Shown: positions 1-5,652 of the stretch, one piece after another | How the letters are laid out: every line of letters starts with the position of its first letter | Numbering within the stretch: the first letter of the stretch is position 1 | From: JAHDCE01 sp051275765 | Lineage (GTDB): Bacteria; Bacteroidota; Bacteroidia; Chitinophagales; Saprospiraceae | DNA: 7,259 nt | NCBI GenBank assembly: GCA_051275765.1 | Contig: JBNMOV010000251.1 | Coordinates: forward strand, 1 to 7,259 | Direction: 5' to 3' | Position numbers and translations under genes: made by a program | The notes under the pieces: generated by a model | What the model was told of the DNA's origin: nothing | Databases searched by the model: none | What the model saw: the letters and a program-made list of their open reading frames with translations, nothing else

Positions 1-596
1 GATAAGATAATATCTCTATCGAAACACTCTCCAATACTAGTTATGGTTACATTATTGGTATTAGAAATGGTCAGATTGGGGACAGCGAATGCATCTTTGT
101 ATTCTGCTATCAATTCTGATTCTGTGAGGGATGAGCCGTCCTGATCATAACTTAAATCCCATGTGTCAAATACCAATGCTTGATTATTCGCAGAGATGGT
201 ATCAATAAAGCTACAGTCTGCCTTTAAAGAAAACACTAGATTTATCTCAGATGTGATAAAAGGATCTAAATCAGGAATGGAAAAAGTGGCGGTACTCAAG
301 CCAAAACTCAGTAGAGAAACTCCTGCATCTGACTGAGCAGAAATAAGTTCTACGAATTGAGCTCCTTGAAAAAGGTTGAGTGTTGCCTCGATATTTTCAC
401 GAGAATCTATTTCTAATCCTGTGATTCTAACGGTCATCCTAGCCGTGTCTGGTTCCCCGCAAATGTTCAAAAAGGTAGGTACTCCTGATGCGCCATTGTA
501 TTCGACTACTAAGTTATCCTGTGCTTGCACACTGGTAACTAGAGAAATACATGCGAATAATATACCTAATAAGAGGGTATAAGATTTAATTCCCAT
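1..596 (-). CDS. Secreted surface-type protein, N-terminal part (cut by left edge)
   Basis: Reading the minus strand from the ATG at 596-594 gives 198 codons without a stop to position 3, so the gene is 3'-truncated by the window edge. The start is chosen because it gives a classical Sec signal peptide: a lysine at residue 4, a hydrophobic core (residues 6-21) and a VQA cleavage site at residues 23-25. The mature part is rich in Thr, Ser, Asn and Asp, with alternating hydrophobic residues typical of beta-sandwich domains, and has three well-spaced cysteines (46, 128, 191), each in a short conserved-looking context (ICGEPD, ADCSF, GECFDRDI). The overall look recalls N-termini of very large Bacteroidota proteins ending in a gliding-motility or type IX secretion C-terminal domain. 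That end lies outside the window, so export route and function are inference. A lipobox was considered around Cys16, but the residues around it do not fit. It is transcribed divergently from fdx. Confidence 0.83.
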   Translation of the reverse strand, partial: MGIKSYTLLLGILFACISLVTSVQAQDNLVVEYNGASGVPTFLNICGEPDTARMTVRITGLEIDSRENIEATLNLFQGAQFVELISAQSDAGVSLLSFGLSTATFSIPDLDPFITSEINLVFSLKADCSFIDTISANNQALVFDTWDLSYDQDGSSLTESELIAEYKDAFAVPNLTISNTNNVTITSIGECFDRDIIL

Positions 597-901
597 AATT
601 CTTTTCTTTGTATAATATGTTGTAAGATGCTTGTGATCTTTACTCAAAAGGGGGAATCCTTATTTCAGTAGTCAGATCAATATACCCTTACTTCAAAAAT
701 CACACCAAAAAAATAAAATCCTTACAATCCACTGATACATTAGAACTCATGAGGATGTGACCATATTAATAACATTTTCTCAGCCTTGTAAATATATCGT
801 TTGTGAACTATAGGTCAGCACATACTTTAAATTTCATTAATTGAACTCTCTAATAATATAATTGTTAAGTTAATAAGTTGTTTAAGACTACTTGCTTGAC
901 T

Positions 902-1003
902 GCAAAACCGTATTGTAAAAGAATATGTCGTTCTAAAAGGCTCATTTAGCTATCGCTAAACTACGCTTTTTGTATCTCATCTTCTTTAACAATACAATTT
1001 TTC
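902..1003. repeat. Long imperfect nested palindrome (about 102 bp)
   Basis: All arms are symmetric about one centre (952.5). The inner stem is TTTAGC (945-950) with GCTAAA (955-960) around a TATC loop; the middle stem is AAAAG (935-939) with CTTTT (966-970); the outer stem is TATTGTAAAAGAA (911-923) with TTCTTTAACAATA (982-994), 12 of 13 paired; AAAA (904-907) with TTTT (998-1001) extends it. By hand count 35 of 49 positions are complementary. It may be a dispersed palindromic element or a structured RNA/terminator. No U-tract directly follows the inner stem beyond the CTTTTT at 966-971. Confidence 0.7.
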
Positions 1004-1041
1004 GCTACAAACAGTAATTTTTAAAGAACTTCTATATAATT

Positions 1042-1063
1042 AAAGGTAAACCGCGTTACCTTT
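1042..1063. promoter_or_regulatory. Perfect inverted repeat, candidate operator of fdx
   Basis: AAAGGTAA (1042-1049) and TTACCTTT (1056-1063) are exact reverse complements separated by six bases (ACCGCG). The right arm contains most of the -7 element of the fdx promoter, so a dimeric regulator bound here would block or modulate RNA polymerase. The repeat is seen directly; the operator role is inferred. Confidence 0.5.
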
Positions 1064-1064
1064 G
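1057..1064 (+). promoter_or_regulatory. Bacteroidota -7 promoter element for fdx
   Basis: TACCTTTG fits the TAnnTTTG consensus of the primary sigma factor of Bacteroidota exactly. It lies 20 bases before the fdx ATG, so transcription would begin only about 10-15 bases upstream of the start codon and the leader would be very short. No clear TTG -33 element is visible about 20 bases upstream, which may mean a weak or activator-dependent promoter. Confidence 0.6.
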
Positions 1065-1083
1065 CAATCTTGAAAAAAAATCA

Positions 1084-1425
1084 ATGGCAAGGATTAAATT
1101 TACGTTTGAAGACAAGAGCATTCCTAGTAAGATAATAGAGGATGCGGAAGAAGGGCTTTCTATCTTAGATATAGCTGAGGATAACGATATTCACCTTAAC
1201 CATAATTGTGGAGCAGTATGTGCTTGTTCTACCTGTCATGTTTATATTTATAAAGGTGAAAAGGATCTTCCTGAAATATCTGATCGTGAGGAAGATTTCA
1301 TTGACAGAGCTATTGATCCTCAATTGGAGTCGAGATTGGCGTGTCAGTGTTTAGTTCTAGATCCTAATGGCGAATATGAGGTAGAAATACCAGACCAGTC
1401 GGGGATTATTGGACATGAGCATTAA
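1084..1425 (+). CDS. fdx: [2Fe-2S] ferredoxin, adrenodoxin/ISC type
   Basis: This 113-residue protein is a small soluble electron carrier of the adrenodoxin/Isc ferredoxin family. The cluster ligands are visible as Cys42, Cys48 and Cys51 in the C-x5-C-x2-C pattern, with the fourth at Cys87 in SRLACQ. These positions are the same as I recall for Escherichia coli Fdx. The non-ligand Cys46 inside the loop, also present in the E. coli protein, is conserved, and there is one extra cysteine at 89. The acidic segment 59-74 (EKDLPEISDREEDFID) is the usual partner-binding helix region, and the end IPDQSGIIGHEH resembles the histidine-bearing tail of Isc ferredoxins. In ISC systems it feeds electrons to cluster assembly on IscU. 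Here it is first in a plus-strand run, 38 bases before iscX, with its own promoter at 1057-1064. Family assignment is very safe; the exact electron partner in this host is unknown. Confidence 0.95.
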   Translation: MARIKFTFEDKSIPSKIIEDAEEGLSILDIAEDNDIHLNHNCGAVCACSTCHVYIYKGEKDLPEISDREEDFIDRAIDPQLESRLACQCLVLDPNGEYEVEIPDQSGIIGHEH

Positions 1426-1463
1426 GATTAATGATTTAAGAAAAAAATTAAAATACTTATAAA

Positions 1464-1709
1464 ATGGCTTTTGAAGAATTTGATGATATGCCTATCAACT
1501 GGCAAGAACACGAGGATATTGCCATGAAGCTATATGAACGATTTGGTGCTGATTTTACTGAATCTAAGATATATCGCGTCCGCTTCACTCAATTGATAGA
1601 ATGGATTTTGGAAATTCCTACTTTTGAAGGAAAACGTGAGGATTGTAATGAAGGGCACTTGGAGCAAATCCAAGCTAAGTGGGTTTATGAATGGAGAGAT
1701 AATAAATAA
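1464..1709 (+). CDS. iscX: IscX (YfhJ) Fe-S assembly regulator
   Basis: The 81-residue product matches the small acidic IscX family: a Trp near the N-terminus (W13), the helix IAMKLYERF (19-27), the hallmark VRFTQLIEWI (39-48), and the C-terminal NEGHLEQIQAKW (62-73) that parallels the NE..LE.I...W pattern of the family. It carries about a dozen extra N-terminal residues compared with the E. coli protein of 66 residues. IscX binds the cysteine desulfurase IscS and iron and is thought to tune the rate of cluster assembly. The gene follows fdx by 38 bases, the same order as at the end of the classical isc operon, which supports both calls. No Shine-Dalgarno sequence is seen, as usual for Bacteroidota. 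Confidence 0.9.
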   Translation: MAFEEFDDMPINWQEHEDIAMKLYERFGADFTESKIYRVRFTQLIEWILEIPTFEGKREDCNEGHLEQIQAKWVYEWRDNK

Positions 1710-1720
1710 GGATTATTGAT

Positions 1721-1769
1721 GATTAATGATTGGAGTGATTAATGATTAAAATCACTCCAACCATTAATC
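1721..1769. repeat. Strong hairpin between iscX and kdsC
   Basis: The outer arms GATTAATG (1721-1728) and CATTAATC (1762-1769) and the inner arms TTGGAGTGATT (1730-1740) and AATCACTCCAA (1750-1760) are all symmetric about 1745, leaving one A/C mismatch and a 9-base loop. This gives 19 of 20 paired positions. It starts 11 bases after the iscX stop and ends 24 bases before the kdsC start, and the sequence after it is T-rich but not a clean U-tract. It may terminate, attenuate or process the transcript between the Fe-S pair and the kdsC group. Confidence 0.75.
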
Positions 1770-1793
1770 GCTTTAATTATTAATAAGATCATT

Positions 1794-2327
1794 ATGAATG
1801 AACTGGAACGATTTAGAACTATTGATACTTTCATCTTCGATGTAGATGGAGTATTGACTAATTCTGAGCTGATCGTTTTAGAAAATGGTCATCTGCTTCG
1901 CAAAATGAATACTCGTGATGGTTTTGCGATGAAGCGAGCAGTCGAAATGGGTTATCATGTTTGTATTATTACTGGAGGTGGATCTTCTGGTGTAGTACAA
2001 CGACTCAAAGGACTAGGCATAACAGATATTTATAGCAAAGTGGATAATAAGATGGATGTTTTCGATGAGTATATCCATGCTTATGACATAGATGCTTCTA
2101 CTGTCATCTATATGGGTGACGATGTTCCAGATTATGATGTAATGTGCAGAGTAGGACTTCCTTGTTGTCCATATGATGCTGCTAGTGAAATATTGGAAAT
2201 CAGCCGATATATTTCTCCTAAAAATGGTGGACAAGGATGTGTAAGGGATATTATCGAAAAGGTATTGAAGATACAAGGTACTTGGAGAGATGATCCTAGG
2301 GATGTAGAGTTGGAAATAGAGGATTAA
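1794..2327 (+). CDS. kdsC: 3-deoxy-D-manno-octulosonate 8-phosphate phosphatase (KdsC, HAD family)
   Basis: This 177-residue protein has the four HAD motifs of the C0-type KdsC subfamily, which lacks a large cap domain: motif I DVDGVLT (Asp16 nucleophile, Asp18 acid/base), motif II around Thr60 (IITGG), Lys86 (motif III), and motif IV GDDxxD (Asp109, Asp110, Asp113). The C-terminal GGQGCVRDI (145-153) matches the GGxGAVRE tail that completes the active site of the neighbouring subunit in tetrameric KdsC. The enzyme removes phosphate from Kdo-8-P in the cytoplasm, before CMP-Kdo synthesis for lipopolysaccharide. The usual TGR of motif II is TGG here. After the family core there is a charged tail (165-177) of mostly acidic residues. 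The nearby YrbI-like family is the same group; a different sugar-acid phosphate such as KDN-9-P cannot be excluded. It is followed after 64 bases by the UbiA gene. Confidence 0.9.
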   Translation: MNELERFRTIDTFIFDVDGVLTNSELIVLENGHLLRKMNTRDGFAMKRAVEMGYHVCIITGGGSSGVVQRLKGLGITDIYSKVDNKMDVFDEYIHAYDIDASTVIYMGDDVPDYDVMCRVGLPCCPYDAASEILEISRYISPKNGGQGCVRDIIEKVLKIQGTWRDDPRDVELEIED

Positions 2328-2391
2328 GGGCGTTCGCTAGAGGAAAGAGGAAAGCTTATGAATTAATACCTCATCATCTACCTAAGATTAT

Positions 2392-3321
2392 ATGTTAAAA
2401 CCATTACTTAAATTCCTCCGCTTACCTAACTTATTTATAGTAGGGCTTACCCAATATTTATTATTATATTGTTTACTGATGCCTTTTTTAGATGCAGGTC
2501 ACGTATCCCCTACTCTAGATTATTTACACTTCTTTCTCTTCGTATTAGATACTATCATTATTACGCTTTCTGGGAATATAGTCAATGATATTGAGGACTA
2601 TGAAATTGATCTTATTAATCGACCTGATACGGTTTTTGTGTCTAGGTTTATTTCTATTTCGAATGCGTGGAAATTGTATTGGGGCGTTGTTGCTATTGGT
2701 TTTGCATTAGCTCTTTATCTGGCTTTTCATATTGATAAATTGCCATTGGTATTAATTTATCCTACTGCTGTGGCCATGCTTTATTTTTATTCTACTTCTT
2801 TTAAGAAATTGCCTGTTATTGGAAATCTTGTGGTAAGTATTTTCTGTGGAGGAGTGGCAGCCATTATTTTATTTGCAGAAAAGGATGCTTATTTCCAATT
2901 AGATAATCTCACTCAATATAATGCTTGGCTAGCTTTCATGGCATATGCTATTTTTGCATTCCTGACGACGATGTTCAGAGAAATCGTGAAAGACATAGAG
3001 GATATGAAAGGTGATGCAGAACGAGGCTGTAAAACGCTTCCTATTGTCATAGGAAAAAACAAAACTCGATTTTTTGCATTTATTAATGGTTTTTCACTAT
3101 TACCATTATTAGGATTTATTGCTTGGAAAATGTATGAAAATGATAGTCATTTCATCCTTTGGTTGTATCCACTACTTTTTGTATTTTTTCCTATGATTTA
3201 TTTATTAATTTTATTGCAGCAAGCTAGCCAAAAAACAGATTTCCATAAAATCAGCTCAACCATGAAAGTCATTATGCTCATGGGGCTGATTTATTTAATG
3301 CTGTTTTATAGTTTTGGATAA
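2392..3321 (+). CDS. UbiA-family membrane prenyltransferase
   Basis: This 309-residue integral membrane protein has about eight or nine hydrophobic segments and both aspartate-rich motifs of the UbiA superfamily. The first is N65-D66-x2-D69-x3-D73 followed by NRPD (76-79); the second is R196-E-x3-D201-x2-D204-x3-D208, with the downstream KTLPIVIG. YSTSFKKLPVIGN (133-145) is the usual loop between helices. These motifs bind Mg-prenyl diphosphate and the enzyme moves the prenyl chain to an acceptor at the inner membrane. Bacteroidota homologues next to a KdsC-type phosphatase are routinely annotated geranylgeranylglycerol-phosphate geranylgeranyltransferase. I cannot tell acceptor or chain length from sequence, and a menaquinone (MenA) or heme O (CyoE/CtaB) role looks less likely from context. 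There are 51 bases to the next gene. Confidence 0.88.
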   Translation: MLKPLLKFLRLPNLFIVGLTQYLLLYCLLMPFLDAGHVSPTLDYLHFFLFVLDTIIITLSGNIVNDIEDYEIDLINRPDTVFVSRFISISNAWKLYWGVVAIGFALALYLAFHIDKLPLVLIYPTAVAMLYFYSTSFKKLPVIGNLVVSIFCGGVAAIILFAEKDAYFQLDNLTQYNAWLAFMAYAIFAFLTTMFREIVKDIEDMKGDAERGCKTLPIVIGKNKTRFFAFINGFSLLPLLGFIAWKMYENDSHFILWLYPLLFVFFPMIYLLILLQQASQKTDFHKISSTMKVIMLMGLIYLMLFYSFG

Positions 3322-3372
3322 TAAATATCTGAACAAAGCGATTTTATCCCAATTCGTTCTCAATATACCTAT

Positions 3373-4509
3373 ATGAAAAACGTAAAAAGAATCATTCTCG
3401 CCATTCTAAGTATCCTATTACTCTATTTATTTTTCTATCCTGTAAAAATATATCCTGTTCCTTATCATCCAGAACCTATCGATGAGAAATGGACTTATTT
3501 TATGAATGATAATCTAAAAGATAATAAAATCCATAAAATAGGTATATGCCATCATTGTGAAGATGTCGCAATAGATAGTTTAGGAAATATGTATGGTGCT
3601 CAGGAAGATGGAAAAATCATCATTACTTCTCCAGATGCTTTGACAAATACAGGAAAAAAAAATTTAAATCCTCATCTTGATGAGGAAAAAACTATTATTA
3701 CCCCTCCAGTTAAACCACTAAATACTTTTGCAGATACGGAAGGCAGGCCCTTAGGTATTCATTTTGATGATGAGGGTAATTTAATCGTTGCAGATTCTCC
3801 TAAAGGATTACTTTCTATTTCTCCAAAAGGAAAGGTTACTACACTTTCTAATTCACATAATAATGTCCCTTATTTATTCGCAGATGATTTGGAAATAGAT
3901 TCTAGTGGCATCATTTATTTCACAGATGCTTCTTCCAAATATGCAGTAGAAGAATTTACGCTGGATTTATTCGAACATCGTCCTCATGGTCGATTTTTAT
4001 CCTACGATCCTAGTACAAAAAAAACGGAATTATTAATTGACAGTATGTATTTCCCCAACGGTGTAGCAGTAAGTCATGATAATGATTTTGTACTCATTAA
4101 CGAAACAGGTACTTATCGAGTTTGGAAATATTGGATAGCAGGAGAAAATAAAGGAAACAAAGAAGTATTTGCAGATAATTTACCTGGCTTTCCTGATGGT
4201 ATTTCTAGAGGCGAAAAGGGTATTTTTTGGCTCACATTAATTTCTCCTAGAAAATCAGCTTTAGATGGTATCATGCCTTATCCTTTATTACGAAAAATGG
4301 TCGTGAGATTACCTAAGTCCATACAGCCTAAATCTGGTACTTGGACGATGATTTTTGGGCTGGATAAAGAGGGGAATGTCATCGAATCCTTTCATGATTC
4401 TAAAGGAGAACATTCGCAGATTTCTAGTGTCCAGCAATATGGAAATAAATTGTATTTAGGAAGTTTATTTGAAGAGACGATTGGCGTACTAGAACTACCT
4501 AAAAAATAG
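3373..4509 (+). CDS. Membrane-anchored SMP-30/strictosidine-synthase-like beta-propeller
   Basis: The 378-residue product starts with a short basic segment and a hydrophobic stretch (about 7-22), which looks like an uncleaved signal anchor and places the rest in the periplasm. The body is a six-bladed beta-propeller of the SMP-30/gluconolactonase/strictosidine-synthase-like group (relatives: APMAP, paraoxonase). Family landmarks are FADDLEID (169-176), YFTDASSKY (182-190), EHRPHGR (201-207), FPNGVAVS (227-234), NETGTYRVWKYW (243-254) and NLPGFPDGIS (269-278). Asn229 and Asp275 fall where metal-binding residues sit in this fold. Members are calcium-dependent lactonases or esterases, or have no known substrate, so the reaction cannot be fixed. 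An unusual Cys-His-His-Cys sits at 59-62, just before the first family motif EDVAID. The next gene begins nine bases after the stop, suggesting translational linkage. Confidence 0.85.
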   Translation: MKNVKRIILAILSILLLYLFFYPVKIYPVPYHPEPIDEKWTYFMNDNLKDNKIHKIGICHHCEDVAIDSLGNMYGAQEDGKIIITSPDALTNTGKKNLNPHLDEEKTIITPPVKPLNTFADTEGRPLGIHFDDEGNLIVADSPKGLLSISPKGKVTTLSNSHNNVPYLFADDLEIDSSGIIYFTDASSKYAVEEFTLDLFEHRPHGRFLSYDPSTKKTELLIDSMYFPNGVAVSHDNDFVLINETGTYRVWKYWIAGENKGNKEVFADNLPGFPDGISRGEKGIFWLTLISPRKSALDGIMPYPLLRKMVVRLPKSIQPKSGTWTMIFGLDKEGNVIESFHDSKGEHSQISSVQQYGNKLYLGSLFEETIGVLELPKK

Positions 4510-4518
4510 CATTTAATA

Positions 4519-5589
4519 ATGAATAAAATATTCGAAGATTTAAAGATAGTAGAATTAGCTTCTGTCTTGGCAGGACCAAGTGTGGGAATGTTTTTTGCAG
4601 AATTAGGTGCTCAAGTCATCAAGATAGAGAATAAAAAAACAGGTGGTGATATTACTAGAAAATGGAAGCTGCCATCTGAAAAAAAAGACAATAATTATTC
4701 TGCTTATTTTTCTAGTATTAATTATCGTAAAAAACATCTTTTTTTAAATTTAAAAAATAAAGATGACTATGATCAATTAATTGAAATCATCAAGGATGCT
4801 GATATTGTTATTTCTAATTATAGAAAAAAACAGACAATTAATTTAAAGCTAGATTATTCGATAGTTTCTAGTATTAATCCTCATATTATTTTTGCTACTT
4901 TAACTGGTTTTGGGGATGATAATCCTCGTCCTGCTTTTGATGTAGTTTTGCAAGCAGAAGCGGGTTTTATTTTCATGACTGGAGAGCCTAATCGTCCGCC
5001 AGTAAAAATGCCTGTTGCCTTGATTGATGTCTTGGCAGCACATCAAATGAAGGAAGGTATTTTAATTGCCTTATTGCAAAAATCGAAAACAGGAAAAGGT
5101 GCTTTCGTGGAAATATCTTTATATAAAGCTGCTTTGGCTTCCTTAGTTAATCAAGCGACGAACTGGCTCATGGCAGGACATATTCCGCAGCCTATGGGAA
5201 CACTTCATCCTAATATTGCTCCTTATGGTGACATATTTTATTCCAAGGATAAAAAAGCTATTGTCTTGGCAGTAGGTACTGAAAATCAATTTATTGCACT
5301 TTGTCATTCTTTGAAAATAGATATTTATGAAGAAGATTTTTTTAATAGCAATACGCAAAGGGTTATTCATAGAAGTAAACTTTCTGAGCATTTATCGAAT
5401 GCTATTTCTACGTTTAAAATTGATATTTTAGAAAAAATATTCCTAGCAAATGAAGTACCTTATGGAAGAATTAGAAATATGAAAGAGGTCTTTGAATTAC
5501 CAGAGGCACAGGCGATGATTTTGGAAGAAAAAATGCACGATGGAGGGATAAGTAAGCGGGTTAGGTCTGTTGCGTTTGAGATTAAGTAA
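4519..5589 (+). CDS. Family III CoA-transferase (CaiB/BaiF/Frc type)
   Basis: This cytoplasmic enzyme of 356 residues belongs to the formyl-CoA:oxalate CoA-transferase / CaiB / alpha-methylacyl-CoA racemase family. It shows the N-terminal Rossmann-like signature (LASVLAGP, 13-20, then FFAELGAQVIKIE, 25-37), the NYRKKHLFLNLK segment that resembles the CoA-contacting NRGKRSLALDLK stretch, and the catalytic-aspartate region PAFDVVLQAEAG (138-149) with Asp141 at the position that forms the aspartyl-CoA intermediate in the transferases. The expected C-terminal half (MTGEP..PPVKMP, then SLYKAALASL) follows. Family members usually have about 380-410 residues and end with a PPxLGEHT-like segment; this one stops at SVAFEIK, so the tail is missing or shorter in this group. 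The next in-frame codons after the stop do not restore it. Substrate is unknown; racemase versus transferase activity is not decidable by eye. It sits nine bases after the propeller gene. Confidence 0.88.
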   Translation: MNKIFEDLKIVELASVLAGPSVGMFFAELGAQVIKIENKKTGGDITRKWKLPSEKKDNNYSAYFSSINYRKKHLFLNLKNKDDYDQLIEIIKDADIVISNYRKKQTINLKLDYSIVSSINPHIIFATLTGFGDDNPRPAFDVVLQAEAGFIFMTGEPNRPPVKMPVALIDVLAAHQMKEGILIALLQKSKTGKGAFVEISLYKAALASLVNQATNWLMAGHIPQPMGTLHPNIAPYGDIFYSKDKKAIVLAVGTENQFIALCHSLKIDIYEEDFFNSNTQRVIHRSKLSEHLSNAISTFKIDILEKIFLANEVPYGRIRNMKEVFELPEAQAMILEEKMHDGGISKRVRSVAFEIK

Positions 5590-5594
5590 CTTTG
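5587..5594 (+). promoter_or_regulatory. Possible -7 element before the GT-C gene
   Basis: TAACTTTG matches the TAnnTTTG consensus and overlaps the stop codon of the CoA-transferase. It would start a transcript about 50 bases before the downstream TTG start. The nearest TTG (5570-5572) is only 14 bases upstream, closer than the usual -33 spacing, so this may be chance in AT-rich DNA. Confidence 0.25.
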
Positions 5595-5652
5595 ATTTCA
5601 CTATTAACTCATCCTTCTAATATCCCAAGAATGAGGGATTTAAAATTAGCAT

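Larger units (their letters stand above)
597..1083. other. Divergent intergenic region without genes
   Basis: This 487-base AT-rich stretch separates the minus-strand secreted-protein gene from fdx. I found no convincing reading frame or RNA gene. It contains the long nested palindrome at 902-1003 and the fdx promoter with its inverted repeat at 1042-1064. For the minus-strand gene I could not find a TAnnTTTG element in the 120 bases before the start, so its promoter is unassigned. Confidence 0.7.

Noticed and set aside
376..582. Plus-strand reading frame of 68 codons
   Set aside because: It lies wholly antisense to the minus-strand secreted-protein gene, whose signal peptide and 198-codon open frame are far more convincing.
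894..923. TTGACT with a downstream AT-rich hexamer as a sigma-70 type promoter
   Set aside because: The host looks like Bacteroidota, which use a different -33/-7 pattern, and the site lies in the long palindrome with no gene directly after it.
2013..2276. Minus-strand frame of 87 codons inside kdsC
   Set aside because: Antisense shadow of a clearly recognised gene; the translation has no family features.
2339..2366. AGAGGAAAGAGG followed by ATG-AAT-TAA as an upstream mini-ORF of the UbiA gene
   Set aside because: The purine-rich stretch looks like a ribosome site, but the frame has only two codons, and Bacteroidota make little use of such sites; chance is more likely.
5143..5391. Minus-strand frame of 82 codons inside the CoA-transferase gene
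   Set aside because: Antisense shadow of a recognised gene with no recognisable motif.
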